Counted from the first letter of the stretch, positions 13,501-27,690 are shown. The stretch: DNA of 64,000 nt from Dryas octopetala (GCA_963921425.1 OY992833.1:18703738-18767737), one strand, 5' to 3'. The notes: generated by a model not told the origin, from the sequence alone. Translations and numbers: made by a program.

Positions 13501-15503
13501 TTTTTAAAGACTTCATTAAAATTATATATTTAACACCATTGATCACATTGACACCATGCAGTCAACACAATCAATGGCCAGTAAAGTCCCACGATTCAAA
13601 ATCCGCATCTATATACTATCTATGTGTATGTGTGTGTATTCAATATGTATATGAAGTCATATTCTCGTATTCAAAAACAGAGAGCCCCTAGCAAGTTGCA
13701 AAGAAATGTTGATTAATCACCATAGGAAAGATAAATAGTAAATTTGTCATTTCTAGTGAAACATGAGCATTATATTAAAATCTAAAGCATCAAAAAAGCC
13801 TTTAACTAAATTATTGTTGTAAACATGAAAAATTATCATTCTATTTAATCTTTGGAAGGCAATCAATGATTCTAAAATTAATTACATGTGAAAATACCTT
13901 ACCCCCATTTAATCTTGCTTTTGACAAGTTGACCATCTAATTGCATGACCACATAAGGATCACTTGTTCCCTAAAAGCACATCAAATGTCAAAACAGATC
14001 AGCAAAAGCTAAAAGGAAATAAAGAAAGAGGAAAACGTGAAGTATAAGTATACAAGAAGGGGTACACATGATAGTAATTAATCACTGGAATCCTGAATGC
14101 ACAAAAAGTCGAAAAGGATAACCAACCCATGGATCCATGGCAGGGAAATTGAAACCTTTTTTCAATTTAACAAACAATTGACCATCATAGATCTCACGCA
14201 CAAATGACCTGCATTCATAAAAAACATTTAGTAATTAGTCATGAACGTTGCAAACTTATCAGCTTATTTGTAATTTTCTTCTAGAAACATGAATCGGGAT
14301 GAGTTCGATATGAAACACTGCATTCACATTTTAATTTTAATCAAATGCATACAAATAAACATCAAGAGTATCCGATCAGAGTTAGCTTACATCAATATCT
14401 ACAGCAGATAAAACAATGTATGCTGTAATAGATAAGGAAGTGTTTGCATACTCTGAAAGATACACTGTCTTACAGTCTGCAGCATCAACTTCGCGCTTTC
14501 CAACATTATCCTGAACAATCCAACAAAATCAAATGAATTTGAAACTAAAACACTTGAGGTAATCCACCATCAGGTTCCCAATAAAGCTGATGAGATGAAA
14601 TTTAAACCTTTCATTATTGCAGAAAAAAATCCACTCACTTCTCCAAGTTAATAACTTGTACAAAGCTTTGGTTGAGTAGAAAAACTTATCAATTTCTATC
14701 TCTTTCCATTTACTTTTCTATGATTTTTGAGAAACTGAATAGGATAATTATTTCGTTATCTGCGAAACTTCAAGGAAAAGGAAAAGAAAATTAAAGTTAT
14801 ATACTTGTTTTGTTAAATTCTTATACAACTATTGTCCATACTCTCTGTAAGACCCTGAAAATTTGGTCAGTTATACACTTATACTTACATGGTATTTTTG
14901 GTCTTAAAAAACACCTCAGCTAAGCCAATGAGCTGAGGTAGGCTCATGTAGTGAAACTTCCCTGTTTTCTTGGTTCCAATTATCTAAAATCCCAGTTCGA
15001 AGATTTCACTTTGTTTTTTAAAATAAAAAAATAAGATATTCTCACACTTCATCAGTAACCAAACAAGGCTTCAGGAACCCAATATCAGCTAAGTTAATAA
15101 CTAAAGTTCTTTCCTTTTCCTCAATTTTCTTAGAAAACAAACAATTCATTATGACCCAAAAAAATTTTGATTAAGAAATATTTACAGGAGGGCTAGAATA
15201 GGCCTCGAATGCGAAACCAGCAAGAATCACCGCCAAATTGATATCAAAAGGAGGCCTTTCGCTTCCCTCCTCGGCCGGAACCTTTTCAATCTCAGTACCA
15301 GCTTTGCATGAGCAGCAAAATGAGTAGATTTCATCTCTACTCCTCCCATTTTCCTTGAAAGTAAAAACCCTAACTTTCCCGGAAAATGAGGTCGGGAGCC
15401 GCCGTGAAAACTTAGGGGTTTGAAGGTTGTGGAGTTTGGGGGAGAGAGAGGAGACGCAGTGGTGTAATTGAAGACGGTAATGGTGGGTTTGCAGAGAAGC
15501 CAT
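3197..15503 (-). CDS. HIL1: Chloroplast C2/lipase_3 (class 3) galactolipid-type lipase, HIL1-like
   Basis: Exons (5'->3', minus): 15503-15186, 14510-14452, 14208-14127, 13970-13903, 12533-12464, 11674-11593, 11343-11279, 10474-9446, 9282-9220, 9137-9091, 7775-7730, 7638-7559, 6699-6586, 6185-6104, 5599-5474, 4758-4678, 3631-3506, 3268-3197. All 18 join in frame to 869 aa with GT-AG introns. The Ser/Arg-rich N-terminus suggests a plastid transit peptide. A C2-like region spans about 135-235 (GTSDPYVVMQLDG; KEPTWNEDF). A long Ser/Glu-rich insert follows in exon 8 (249-591), then the lipase core: AFRGT (606-610), GHSLG with nucleophile Ser688, YNFGSPRVGN, and HRDIIP with probable acid Asp748. 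The catalytic His is uncertain: His835 (QHMEDFYY) or His761. This architecture matches Arabidopsis HIL1 (At4g13550), a heat-induced MGDG lipase. The lipase identity is secure; substrate and heat induction are inferred by homology. Confidence 0.9.
4505..4580. repeat. (CT)n(TA)n microsatellite in HIL1 intron 16
   Basis: About 30 CT dinucleotides run directly into a short (TA) tract. The ORFs giving poly-Ser-Leu here are spurious. Confidence 0.95.
8247..8965 (+). mobile_element. 5'-truncated LINE 3' end inside HIL1 intron 10, antisense to the gene
   Basis: A decayed frame at about 8305-8555 reads RRIWNLEAAGVFSCKSF and then VIWKAKVASKVQVLAWIFFS. This is the zf-RVT region typical of plant non-LTR retrotransposons. 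Frameshifted remains continue to about 8965, including the conserved VIWMERNKRVFDN-type block near 8803-8842. The host intron is the longest stretch between two small lipase exons (7776-9090). No poly(A) tail or clean TSD could be placed. Confidence 0.75.
13050..13230. mobile_element. MITE in HIL1 intron 4
   Basis: Inverted ends of about 30 or more bp (TCCTTAAGTAAGGTC near 13067-13081; GACCTTATTTAAGA near 13198-13211) flank a 180-bp AT-rich core. A (TA)n tract adjoins on the left. The TSD is not resolved. Confidence 0.5.
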
Positions 15504-15752
15504 GGCTGAGTTGCAGCTTTGAACAGAGAAGGTGAGGTAGAGTGGTAGAGTGAGCGTGGTAATGGCAGATGTGTAATTTTGTGGAGAAGGGGGGAGATTT
15601 TTGTAGAGGTGGACTAGCTACTGGAGTACGCGTATCGAATTCGTCCATGTAAAAGTGGAGGGGAAGCTTTGAGAAGGAAGTAGGCTTAGCCGTTAGTGTC
15701 GTTACGCTTTGACAGTTATGGCGGTCATAATCAATTTTTTTTGCTCTCTAGG
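15504..15752 (-). promoter_or_regulatory. HIL1 upstream region with an overlapping upstream ATG
   Basis: An ATG at 15646-15648 (minus) opens a 78-codon frame that runs past the main start, out of frame, to 15412. If the transcript starts upstream of it, it would be an overlapping uORF. I saw no clear GAAnnTTC heat-shock array in this 250-bp stretch; CGAATTCG at about 15637 lacks the required spacing. Confidence 0.3.
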
Positions 15753-16208
15753 TTGGTCTATTTATATTTAAAATAGACCTGTATTATTTTTTAGGTTTGA
15801 GTTTACTTAAGAGTGCTGTTATTTGCACACTCTGTTTTTTCTTTTTGCACACCCTTTTGTAAAAAAAAAAAATCAAAACTAAAAAAAAAGGACACACTTA
15901 CCCCTCACCCAACACACCCTAACTCAATTTTTTCTCTTCTGCACACCCCATCAACAGACAAAAAAAAAATACACACACCCCCTTCATCTCCCTCACCCGA
16001 CCACACCCACCGGCCACCCACGCAGCACCCACCTCCTCCCTCCCCTCCACCAAGCCCAGCCCCGTCGCACCCTCCCTCCAGCCCCGACCCAGCCCACCTC
16101 TTTCCCATCCATGCACCCAGCCCGACCTCCTCCCTCCCCTCCACCAAGCCCCAGCCCGACCACCTCATTCCCCTCCACCCAGCCCCAGCCCAACCACCTC
16201 ATTCCCCT

Positions 16209-16680
16209 CCCCGCGCGCAGCACCACCACCGTGGGCCCACCACCCTGCTGCACCACCCTCCCCGCGCCCACCACCATGCTGCACTACCCTCCCCGCGCGC
16301 AGCACCACCACCTTGCGCCCACCAGCATGCTGCACCACCCTCCCCGCGCGCAGCACCACCACCGTGCGCCCACCACCCTGCTGCACCACCCTCCCCGCGC
16401 CCACCACCCTGCTGCACTACCCTCCCCGCGCGCAGCACCACCACCTTGCGCCCACCACCCTGCTGCACCACCCTCCCCGCGCGCAGCACCACCACCGTGC
16501 GCCCACCACCCTGCTGCACCACCCTCCCCGCGCCCACCACCCTGCTGCACTACCCTCCCCGCGCGCAGCACCACCACCTTGCGCCCACTACCCTGCTGCA
16601 CCACCCTCCCCGCGCGCAGCACCACCACCGTGCGCCCACCACCCTGCTGCACCACTCTCCCCGTGCCCACCACCATGCAC
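16209..16680. repeat. GC-rich minisatellite with 133-bp higher-order period (51+51+31)
   Basis: The landmark CCCCGCGC recurs with its first G at 16213, 16264, 16295, 16346, 16397, 16428 and 16479, i.e. spacings of 51, 31, 51, 51, 31 and 51. Two 51-bp variants (ACCGTGCGCC and ACCTTGCGCC) and a 31-bp short form alternate in fixed order. All six frames lack stops over long stretches and give Pro/His/Ala repeats; I do not regard this as coding. Confidence 0.9.
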
Positions 16681-16768
16681 CACCCCTCTCTCTCCTCCCT
16701 GCTGCACCACCCTCCCCGCGCCCAACCCAGCCCCGACCACCCCAGCCCTCCAGCCACCGCGCGCAGCG

Positions 16769-16769
<1 letters not shown>

Positions 16770-16833
<64 letters not shown>
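16770..16833. repeat. (CT)n microsatellite inside the foldback element
   Basis: Nearly pure CT dinucleotides, interrupted once by ttt. Confidence 0.95.
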
Positions 16834-16896
16834 TCCCTCTCTCCTCTCACCCAGCAGACAGCCAAACAAATTTAAAAAAAAAAAAAAAGTTGCAGC

Positions 16897-17021
16897 GGGT
16901 TCGGCGGACCAGTGCCGAACCCGGTGGTTTCGTTCGACAGGTACCCGCCGAATAGAATAGGATTGTTCGGTGGGTACTTACCGAACGAAACCATCGGGTT
17001 CGGCACTGGTCCGCCGAACCC
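16897..17021. repeat. Double hairpin: 57-bp inverted arms, each with an inner palindrome
   Basis: The arms 16897-16953 and 16966-17021 are inverted with few mismatches, around a 12-nt AT loop. Within each arm, GGGTTCGGC and GCCGAACCC form a second small stem around GGACCAGT. The whole is framed by poly(A) on the left and poly(T) on the right. Confidence 0.85.
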
Positions 17022-17572
17022 ACTCCAATTTTTTTTTTTTTAAGTTATCTTCTCTCCGGCGCGCGACGGTGAGCTAGCTGCGAGGAAGGTGGTGGCGCGC
17101 GGTGGTGGTTCTGCGAGGAATGTGGTGCTGCTGGTGCGAGGAAGGTGGTGATCGGCAAAGGGAAAAAAAACAGAGCAAGGGGGGAGGAGTCGGAGAGGAG
17201 AGGAGAGGAGGGGAGGGCTCGGGGGGAGGTGGTTGGGGTGGGGGGAAGAAGAAGAAGATAAAGGGTGGAGGGTGCGACGGTGAAGAAGAAAAAAAAAAAT
17301 TTGCAGGTGAGGGAAATTTGCAGGTGAGGGGTGGGGTGTGTACGGGGGGAGATGGGAATGAGGTGTGTGGGTGAGGGAAGGGCCAAATGGTCTTTTCCCT
17401 TGAGTTTTTTTTTTTTTTTTCAAGAAAGGGTGTGCAAAGAGAGATTTAGGGTGTGCAAATAGCAGCACTCTTACTTAACCTGTCACAAAACCTCAAACCT
17501 CAAAAAATAATACAGGTCTATTTTAAATATAAATAGACCAAAAATTAAAACAAAACCTTAAAAAATAAAAAA

Positions 17573-18437
17573 GAGTGATACTATTCCACCCCTCAATCTT
17601 ATTTTCCAACTCACCTTATTTCCACAGCATGCATTGAATTTTAAAATTTTTCAAGCTACTCATCTCACTCCCATTATTCCAAAACTGCCCCTACTCTTTC
17701 TCTTTCCCTTTCCTTCTTCCCCCAACCTAACACTAATCCTAAACCTAAAAAAATAAAGAATAGAAAGCTAACACAATAGTAGCAAAAAAATTAGCACGAG
17801 ATTTGCACAAATTATCAATTAACGAAATTCTAATTTGTTGGGCCTTTGGCCCCCCCATTTACAAAAAAAAAAAAAAAAAAAAAAAGTTCTAATCTGTAAT
17901 CCTAGTTTGCAGCCCTAAAAAGTATAAAATTATTTTCTTATGCTAATCATCACTTATTTGTCATATCAATATATTTTTTTTTTTTTGGCCACTTGTCATA
18001 TCAATATATACATATATATATATATTCTAAATGGGTTGGATAATAATATGGAGATTAAGAATACTCGTTGTGCTTAGTTTGATGAAGAATCAATTATTCT
18101 AACTATGCTGGGAAAATTTATGTACGTGCAAAATTTTTGATATTGAATATCGCAACTTTAATATTTTTTTTTAGTTAATTGCAAATTCAATCCATACATT
18201 TAAGATATTATGGTTCTGAAATATGTAGCTTATTTTTGAGATAATTGAGAAGTGCGTAGGAGTGCTGCAATGTCATGGAAGATGGGTTGCCATGGCATCC
18301 AAACATGACAGCTTGAGTTTTCTTTATTTTTTTAGCGTGTCCCTTTTAGTAATTTTATTAAAAGCTTAAATTGTAATTATTATTTTTACAAAAAAGGGGT
18401 GGGAAAATAGAATTGATGGGTAAGAATAGTAACACTC
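17573..18437. mobile_element. Mutator-like MITE (865 bp), GAGTG ends, 9-bp TSD
   Basis: TIRs of about 45 bp begin GAGTGATACTATTC (left) and GAGTGTTACTATTC (right, inverted). The 9-bp duplication AATAAAAAA is exact on both sides (17564-17572, 18438-18446). It is A-rich, so slippage is possible. The interior is AT-rich and non-coding, with a poly(A) tract at 17863-17885. Confidence 0.75.
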
Positions 18438-18450
18438 AATAAAAAAAAAT

Positions 18451-18943
18451 GTTTTTTTTACCTAAATACCACCTGGACTATAGGGGGTGTGTTCTCATAC
18501 CACATAAATTTTTTTTCTTGCTAATTTACCACCTGAAGTATCAATATATGCTAATGTAGCACTTGCCCATCTATTTTTGTCAATTTTTCTGTTAACTTGA
18601 AGAGTAATATTGTCAATTCATATTATAAAATATCTAAAAAACAAAACTAAAATTCAAATACACTTAAAAAAAAAAAAAAAAAGACAAACAAACAAACCCA
18701 GCCAACCCACCCTCACCCTCACCCTCACCCCCAACGACGTCAATCTCTCTTCCTCTCATTCTCTCTCTCTTCTTAATTATACTTAAGGACAAACTAGGAA
18801 GTTCGAGAAAAAAGTTAATGATTTAACATAAGTACCACATTAGCATATATTGATACTTGAAGTGGTAAATTAGCAAGAAAAAAAGTTTGGGTGGTACGGT
18901 AGCACACCTCATATAGTCCAGGTGGTATTTAGGTAAAAAAGCC
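18451..18943. mobile_element. MITE with ~115-bp TIRs, abutting the previous element
   Basis: The left end (TTTTTTACCTAAATACCACC) and right end (GGTGGTATTTAGGTAAAAAA) are inverted. Similarity continues through a CTTGCTAATTTACCAC block and a TATCAATATATGCTAATGT block. A short telomere-like run (CCCTCA repeats) lies at 18711-18733. The TSD is obscured by A/T runs. Confidence 0.75.
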
Positions 18944-19614
18944 ATAAAAAAATACAATGATTATTGTTTGTCATAGTTAAAACCTGCATATGTTTCTTAC
19001 CGACTTACACCTGACAATAGGTGTCCAAACTCATTTATAATATGAATAGAATTGGTTAAATATTAAAAGTGAGTTTATTTATCATTAGAAAGTATATAAT
19101 AGATGTTTGACCTAATAAAAAAAAGGTACATATGGAAAACATTAAAGCAGTGAATAAGGGCCTAATGCTCAGACCAAAAAAAAAAAAAAAAACTAGTTGG
19201 CTTTGTATGGGAATGTCAAATATGTGTAGAGGAGAATAAAGATGGAGATTCATGGGTGAAATTAAGAAACCAGCTTTGTTTGCATTACATTTCAATATTT
19301 GTACTATGATTGTTGAGCTTTTATTACATCTGCTGTAATTAAGGGAAAAAATATATATTGAAAAGCAAAAGATCTCTGTAGAGTTTATTACAACTGATCA
19401 GGAGCTTTCTTTGAAAGAATTATTCTGAAAGACAAATTTGCTTGTCCCTAATGATGAGGAAAGAGCAAAATACTAACAATTAAAGCCTAAACGGCTAAAC
19501 CCATCAGTGGCCCAATAAAATAAAAAACAAGCCTAAACCCATCAAATTAAGTAGCTGCTACTAATAGTACTACTTCACATATCAGAGTAGGAAGATAATG
19601 GTTAATTTGTTCCT
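18944..19614. other. Intergenic, AT-rich
   Basis: No supported gene. It includes the 3' flank of the LEA-like gene and a poly(A) run at 19177-19191. Confidence 0.5.
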
Positions 19615-21017
19615 TCATTTCTTTTCATTCATTCCAAGTGTGTTCTTCACACCGTCCACAGCACCTTGTGCCATGTTCATCACTTGCTCTCCAGTCTGTA
19701 ACAATTAGAATAACACATGAATTAAGAGAAACAAATGTGTCAAATAATTTGGCATGCACTTGTGAAAGCATATTAAAAGTCTACAATCATTAATTTATTG
19801 ACTAAACCTCTAACGTAGCAGGGACGGATCCAGGGTGGGGTCAATTGATCCCATGAACCCATAAATGCTGGGTTTGAGGAAAAATTTTGACCCTATGAAG
19901 CTTGGGTTTTGGTGGTAGTTGCAGGGGCAAGGTTACAGGTAAAATGTTTGTGTTTATGTTTGAAAGAGAAAAGAAGACCAAAGAAAGAAAAGGTGACTCA
20001 CGTGATCTACATATGAGTTTTTTTATTTTTTGAATTCTTAACTTGTCAAAACGACGTCGTTTTGACAAGTTAATTTTTTTATAAAAAAAAAAATAGAGTA
20101 GAAGAGAAACCCAAAAGACAGAAACAAAGCCTGAACCCTGAAGGCGACGCCCCTTGCTCACTCGCGGCGCCCAGACCGAGAATAAATATTCGTGAGCTTC
20201 TTAATCTTGAACTCATAACGATTGATTCATGGATTAACCACTGCCTCTACCCATTTTGTTATACAAGCATGATGATCCATCCTTATTTAGTTAAAAAAGA
20301 AGAAGAAAAATAGATATACCCAACAAATTTCCACTCATAAAGAAATTTTGTGAATCATAAGCAAATAAATTGCGAGGACGGCAGGACGCTCACAAAAAAC
20401 TACTTTGATGCCTAAAAAATTTTAAAATAATGTTTGAGGAATTACATTTTTAGACGGCATAATTAGCAGGCATTTCCTGCTAGAATATAATGTGGTGAGC
20501 TAAATGCATGTATACCTTTAGCAATTAGCACTATATCACTCATGTAATTAAATAAAATGGGGGTTAACAATTAAGAAATTAATTAATTACCTGCTGAAGA
20601 AATCCAGCACTTTGGTCCTTTCCATGCTGGGCAGACTCGCTCGCTGATTGAGCTGCATCAGCTGTCTTGTCTCTAGCTTGATTTGCTGTCTCCTTTGTGG
20701 ATTGCATCCACTCTTCTGCCTTGCCCTGCACCAACACACAAATTAATGGAACTAATTTGTTTCACAAATGCATATGAGTAGTAAAATGTTCATACAAAAT
20801 TATTCACAAAAAATAAAAATGGTCATAATATACAAATTATATTTTGTTGCTTAAATTGACTATATGTAGAGTAATTTTTTTCTCACATGATTGTGAATAC
20901 GAAACTACACATTAATTTACAATTTATCAACATAATATTATTATATTGTCAAACTATTTGATAAAAGAATGTATTTTATACCTGAGCATGGTTACGGGAT
21001 TGTTGCATGCTAGACAT
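19615..21017 (-). CDS. Small LEA-like stress protein (83 aa, 3 exons)
   Basis: Exons (minus): 21017-20982, 20725-20591, 19695-19615. They join in frame to 83 codons plus TGA. The protein begins MSSMQQSRNHAQGKAEEWMQ and is rich in Ala, Lys, Gln, Glu and Ser, with no hydrophobic core. It contains LEA_4-style repeats (ETANQARDKTADAAQSASES) and ends in GAVDGVKNTLGMNEKK. That C-terminus closely resembles the GAADAVKDATGMN-type tail of the KIN1/KIN2 and At3g02480 small LEA proteins. Such proteins are disordered, protect cells during dehydration or cold, and are often induced by ABA. The family is a confident call; the exact orthologue is not assigned. Intron 2 holds inserted repeat DNA. Confidence 0.85.
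19818..20270. mobile_element. Probable decayed TE in intron 2 of the LEA-like gene
   Basis: The stretch begins CAGGGACGGATCCAGGG, like the CAGGG(G)CGGA termini of plant hAT elements. It contains a perfect 36-bp palindrome and a GC-rich patch (ggcgacgccccttgctcact). The right end and TSD are not identified, so the limits are approximate. Confidence 0.4.
20038..20073. repeat. Perfect 36-bp palindrome centred on ACGACGTCGT
   Basis: Each half reads TTAACTTGTCAAAACGAC inward, and the two halves are exact reverse complements with no spacer. Confidence 0.98.
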
Positions 21018-23098
21018 GTTTTCTCAGAAAATTATGAAAGTAAGATTTGAGAGTAGTGTGTGAATTGATTTTCTTAATGATGTAAACGTTTCTCGGCTGA
21101 TATAAAAATGGGATTGTAAAGGTCTATATATAATAGTTATGGGTCTGATCGATTGTCATAGATAGAGGAGTAATATGTGGATATTTGAGAGTTTGGCTAA
21201 TACATGCACACATGTCATGAGTAGAACAAGTCTCTCAATGCAGCAGCGTGCATTTCTGCTGTTGAAATGGGCAATTGACATGGTCCTCTCAAGAGCATGA
21301 AGGGCCTAAATGCAACACCAAAGATTTGGTGAACCCTTTCTTATAGCAAGAAAGGAGGCAAGGCAACACAAACTCCCCAAAGTGTCTTTGATTAGGATTT
21401 CACTCTTTTCTGAATTAGAAAAAAGAAAAAGTATGCTACGAGACATAAATTGAGATAAATTGAGAATTTTTTTTGTTTGTTTCTATTCCATAAATTGGGA
21501 CAGTTTTAAAGAATAGATGACAATTTAAGTCAACCATGTAAAATATCTAAGAGGAATTATAACCTTCCTTTCAATCATTCAATGTGACCTGAGCTTTAAT
21601 TTTCAAAGATATCTGTAACCATGATTATTTTGTTTTAATTTTCCTTGTAATTTGTACAAATTCTTTTTATGTTTTTTTAAGTTGTGATTCGGGCTATACA
21701 GATCACTCTCTGTGCCTACAGGTGACTTAACGACTTGTACTAGTGCTTGTGCACATCGCACAAATCACCATACTTTCGAAAGATATATCTTGAATTAAGG
21801 AGCTTTGTGGAGGAATCCACTTGATGGCATCAATGCATGTGATCTTTGGTTCTTTTGTGTTTTTGTTTAAGCTAGTAAGCTACCACTCATTTCTCAATAC
21901 ATGTGATTTGTCACATGATTTGGCACAAAATTAGGGTTTATGTTTTGTAGAGGACGTAAGGGCAACAAGAGTACTGCAAGTAGAAGCAAGAGATGGATGA
22001 ATGATCTGTTTCTTTGCTTCTACTTTTGGGAATCATGTGCAAGATGCTTTAGAAAGCTAACCCTAGACTAACCACGTGAGCCAAAGGTTTTCAGCCTTTA
22101 ACAGTTCCCATATTTCAGGAGGATGAAAACAATCTCATAGCTATTCCTAGCTTCACTTAAGGGTGTACTCAATATACATTTCGTACGAGTTTAAAAGAAT
22201 TTATGCTTACTTTGAAATGCATGTGTATAAGGTAGAGTTTTAATAAGTCTTTAAAATTTATGGTATCCGATTATGATTTTTCAAATCTATTGAAATTCAA
22301 GTGAATTCAACGTTAATATAACAAAAGAACGTGAATGAGTGTTTGAACGCTCATTGACATCTAGTGATGCTGGCGCATTAAAGAAGCTCTCTATAACAAA
22401 GTCCATAAGAGGAAAACAAATCCAAGTAGTTGACAATTTGCATCACCAAAACGGTTTCCAAAAATAAATAATTTTGACAGTCACCAGAAAAGTTTTCAAA
22501 ATTTAGTTATGTGGTATGTGAAGAAGATGAGATTTAGAATTTTAGAGTAGATGGAGATGTAAACAAATGAAGCTCTCCCTGCTTTGAGATTTTGTTTTGG
22601 TATCTTAACTCTTAACCATTTCTAAAATAAGAGTCAAATGCGAGCAGAAGCTGGCCAAAGGAAGGTTAATAACACTGTTATGTGGGCAGTTTCCGATGGA
22701 ATCAAAGCTATATTTGCATGCATTTCGCAAGAGTCAATAGTTACAGAAAGATTAAAGGGAGAAAAATCATATTTTTTATTTCATTGATGACCATATTGTA
22801 CACAATCATACCTACTCTTAACAAGAGGAAAGAAACATACAGTTTTTGAGTGTTGAAACAACAATACCTGGATTTTAGTCCCATCTTAATTTATGACATT
22901 AGCATGGCACACTTGCCACACAACTATCACTACTCATTTTCCACAGCCACAGACGATAAAAAAAAGAGAGCTACAGACCCAGGGAACTTGGAGCAACTGC
23001 TATTGCCACTTTGTGTGACCTTGTTGTATATTATCACTAAGTTTTCTTACTGTGTAGTAGAAAGAAAGCAAGCTAGCTAAAGCCTAATCCTGCTTTTC
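21018..23098. other. Spacer between LEA-like gene promoter and BAM1 3' end
   Basis: No supported ORF. The part next to 21017 is the LEA promoter; the part near 23098 is the BAM1 3' UTR. A CACGTG core lies at about 22073. Otherwise the stretch is AT-rich with no obvious repeat. Confidence 0.5.
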
Positions 23099-26554
<3,456 letters not shown>

Positions 26555-26807
26555 TTTCTTCGAATCCAACCAAACAGAAACTAAGCCCAGAAAGTGTGAG
26601 AAAATGAAAGAAAGTTTGCGTGCGAAAGACCTTTTCAGATTCAGATTCAGACAGTGAGCTTTTTCTTTAGATTTTTAGTTTTTGACTTTGGTCTTTGTGT
26701 TGGAAAAGGGTGGCTTGTGAAGCTCCTGCATTTAAAGGAATGAAGAGCTTGGCTTGGAAGCTGGTCTAGATAAGATTAAATAATCTTTCTCGAACCGTTA
26801 ATTTATC

Positions 26808-27355
26808 GACACGTGTCCCTCCCCTCCACGTGTCAGCGGGTGAAGGGGTCCAGCAGGGACGGCTACGATTGCTCGATGCACGTGACGACGGACGGTCGAC
26901 GTCGTGAAGGTTCCAGGCCTTGTTCCCAGCGAACGCGCTTCGTGGTGTTTGAGTTAAAGCGTTGGGGGGAGACGCTGATTGGCGACACGTGGCGGAAATC
27001 GAATGGCTGATTGTCCCGCCCTTTCGGCTTAAGACATGTAAGGGGGGGGTGGCTTATCGCTCTTGTCTTTTTGTTTTCTTTGGCTGCTTTGACGTCCACG
27101 AAAGAGAGAGAGAGAGAGATCGGAAACGACGAAGAAGGGTGAGGGGGATGGGCGACACGTGGCGAACGGTCGGCACGTTTGGTAAGTGTCTTGGTTCGTA
27201 GTGACTAAGCTAGCTTGATTGGTGGGTGGGCCACCACTGAATCAGAATGGGGGTGTTGAGTTTATGATCAAGTTCATGTCCTGGTGTAATACTGATTTTC
27301 AGATATCGGAAATTGGACTGATGCAGAAAATTAGTGTCCAATTATGACACGTGGC
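26808..27355. promoter_or_regulatory. Cluster of six CACGTG G-box/ABRE cores upstream of BAM1
   Basis: GACACGTGTC (26808-26817), CCACGTGTCA (26826-26835), GCACGTGA (26878-26885), and the identical 10-mer GACACGTGGC at 26984-26993, 27154-27163 and 27346-27355. They lie 254 to 800 bp upstream of the BAM1 ATG. ACGTG(G/T)C is the ABRE core bound by AREB/ABF bZIP factors, which are reported to act on BAM1 in Arabidopsis. A (GA)n tract lies at 27101-27118. Confidence 0.7.
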
Positions 27356-27404
27356 ATACGGAGATCTCATCTCAAATATGCATGGATGAAAAAGGATACC
27401 GACA

Positions 27405-27680
27405 TAATTTAAATTATAACACGTGAACGATTTTAAAAGTATTTTTTAAGATTTAGAATTTAGAATTTTATAAATTAATTATTATAAATGTATTATAATT
27501 TAAATAAATTGATAACATCACGTTATTATGCCACGTGATATTACAGTCACACACAATAATTTCTCAAAAATTAAGAACTATTTATCTCTAAGTAACATGT
27601 TGACATAATGTTACCAATATACTTAAATTATAACACATTATATTATTTAAGATTTTGAGTTTTAGATTTAGATAATAATA
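27405..27680. mobile_element. Decayed MITE related to the one at 50177-50409
   Basis: Shared blocks are TTAAATTATAACACG, GTATTTTTTAA, AATTGATAA..CACGTTATTAT and ACAGTCACACACAATA. A further partial block (ttaaattataacacatta) follows at 27633. The ends and TSD are not resolved. Confidence 0.55.
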
Positions 27681-27690
27681 GACATTAAAA

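Larger units (their letters stand above)
15811..17470. mobile_element. 1.66-kb non-autonomous TIR/foldback element, GAGTGCTG ends, 8-bp TSD
   Basis: Its ends match: GAGTGCTG[T/C]TATTTGCACAC on the left and the inverse on the right, followed by a second GCACACCC motif in each arm. It is flanked by an exact TTACTTAA duplication (15803-15810, 17471-17478). Inside are a pyrimidine-rich left half, a GC-rich minisatellite, a (CT)n tract, a long hairpin (16897-17021) and a purine-rich right half. An 8-bp TSD fits hAT, but the GAGTG terminus resembles the neighbouring 9-bp-TSD element at 17573, so the superfamily is open. Confidence 0.8.
15753..17541. mobile_element. Outer hairpin MITE split by a younger element
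   Basis: The left arm 15753-15810 and right arm 17479-17541 are inverted copies (TTGGTCTATTTATATTT, AATAGACCTGTATTATTTTTT). Each contains its own small palindrome (GGTCTATTT..AAATAGACC). Removing the inserted 15811-17470 element and one TSD copy rejoins them into a hairpin of about 120 bp. The flanking TSD of the outer element is not resolved. Confidence 0.65.

Noticed and set aside
15504..15752. Heat-shock element array in the HIL1 promoter
   Set aside because: No alternating GAA/TTC triplets with 2-nt spacing were found; only an isolated GAATTC.
15813..16955. 380-codon and overlapping Pro/His/Ala-rich frames on both strands
   Set aside because: They arise from the GC-rich tandem array inside a transposon; several frames are open at once and none resembles a protein family.
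18705..18733. Interstitial telomere repeat
   Set aside because: The unit is CCCTCA, not the plant CCCTAAA; only about four copies within a MITE.
26567..26569. BAM1 start five codons further upstream
   Set aside because: The triplet is TTG, not [11 protein letters not shown] at 26554 matches the family start.
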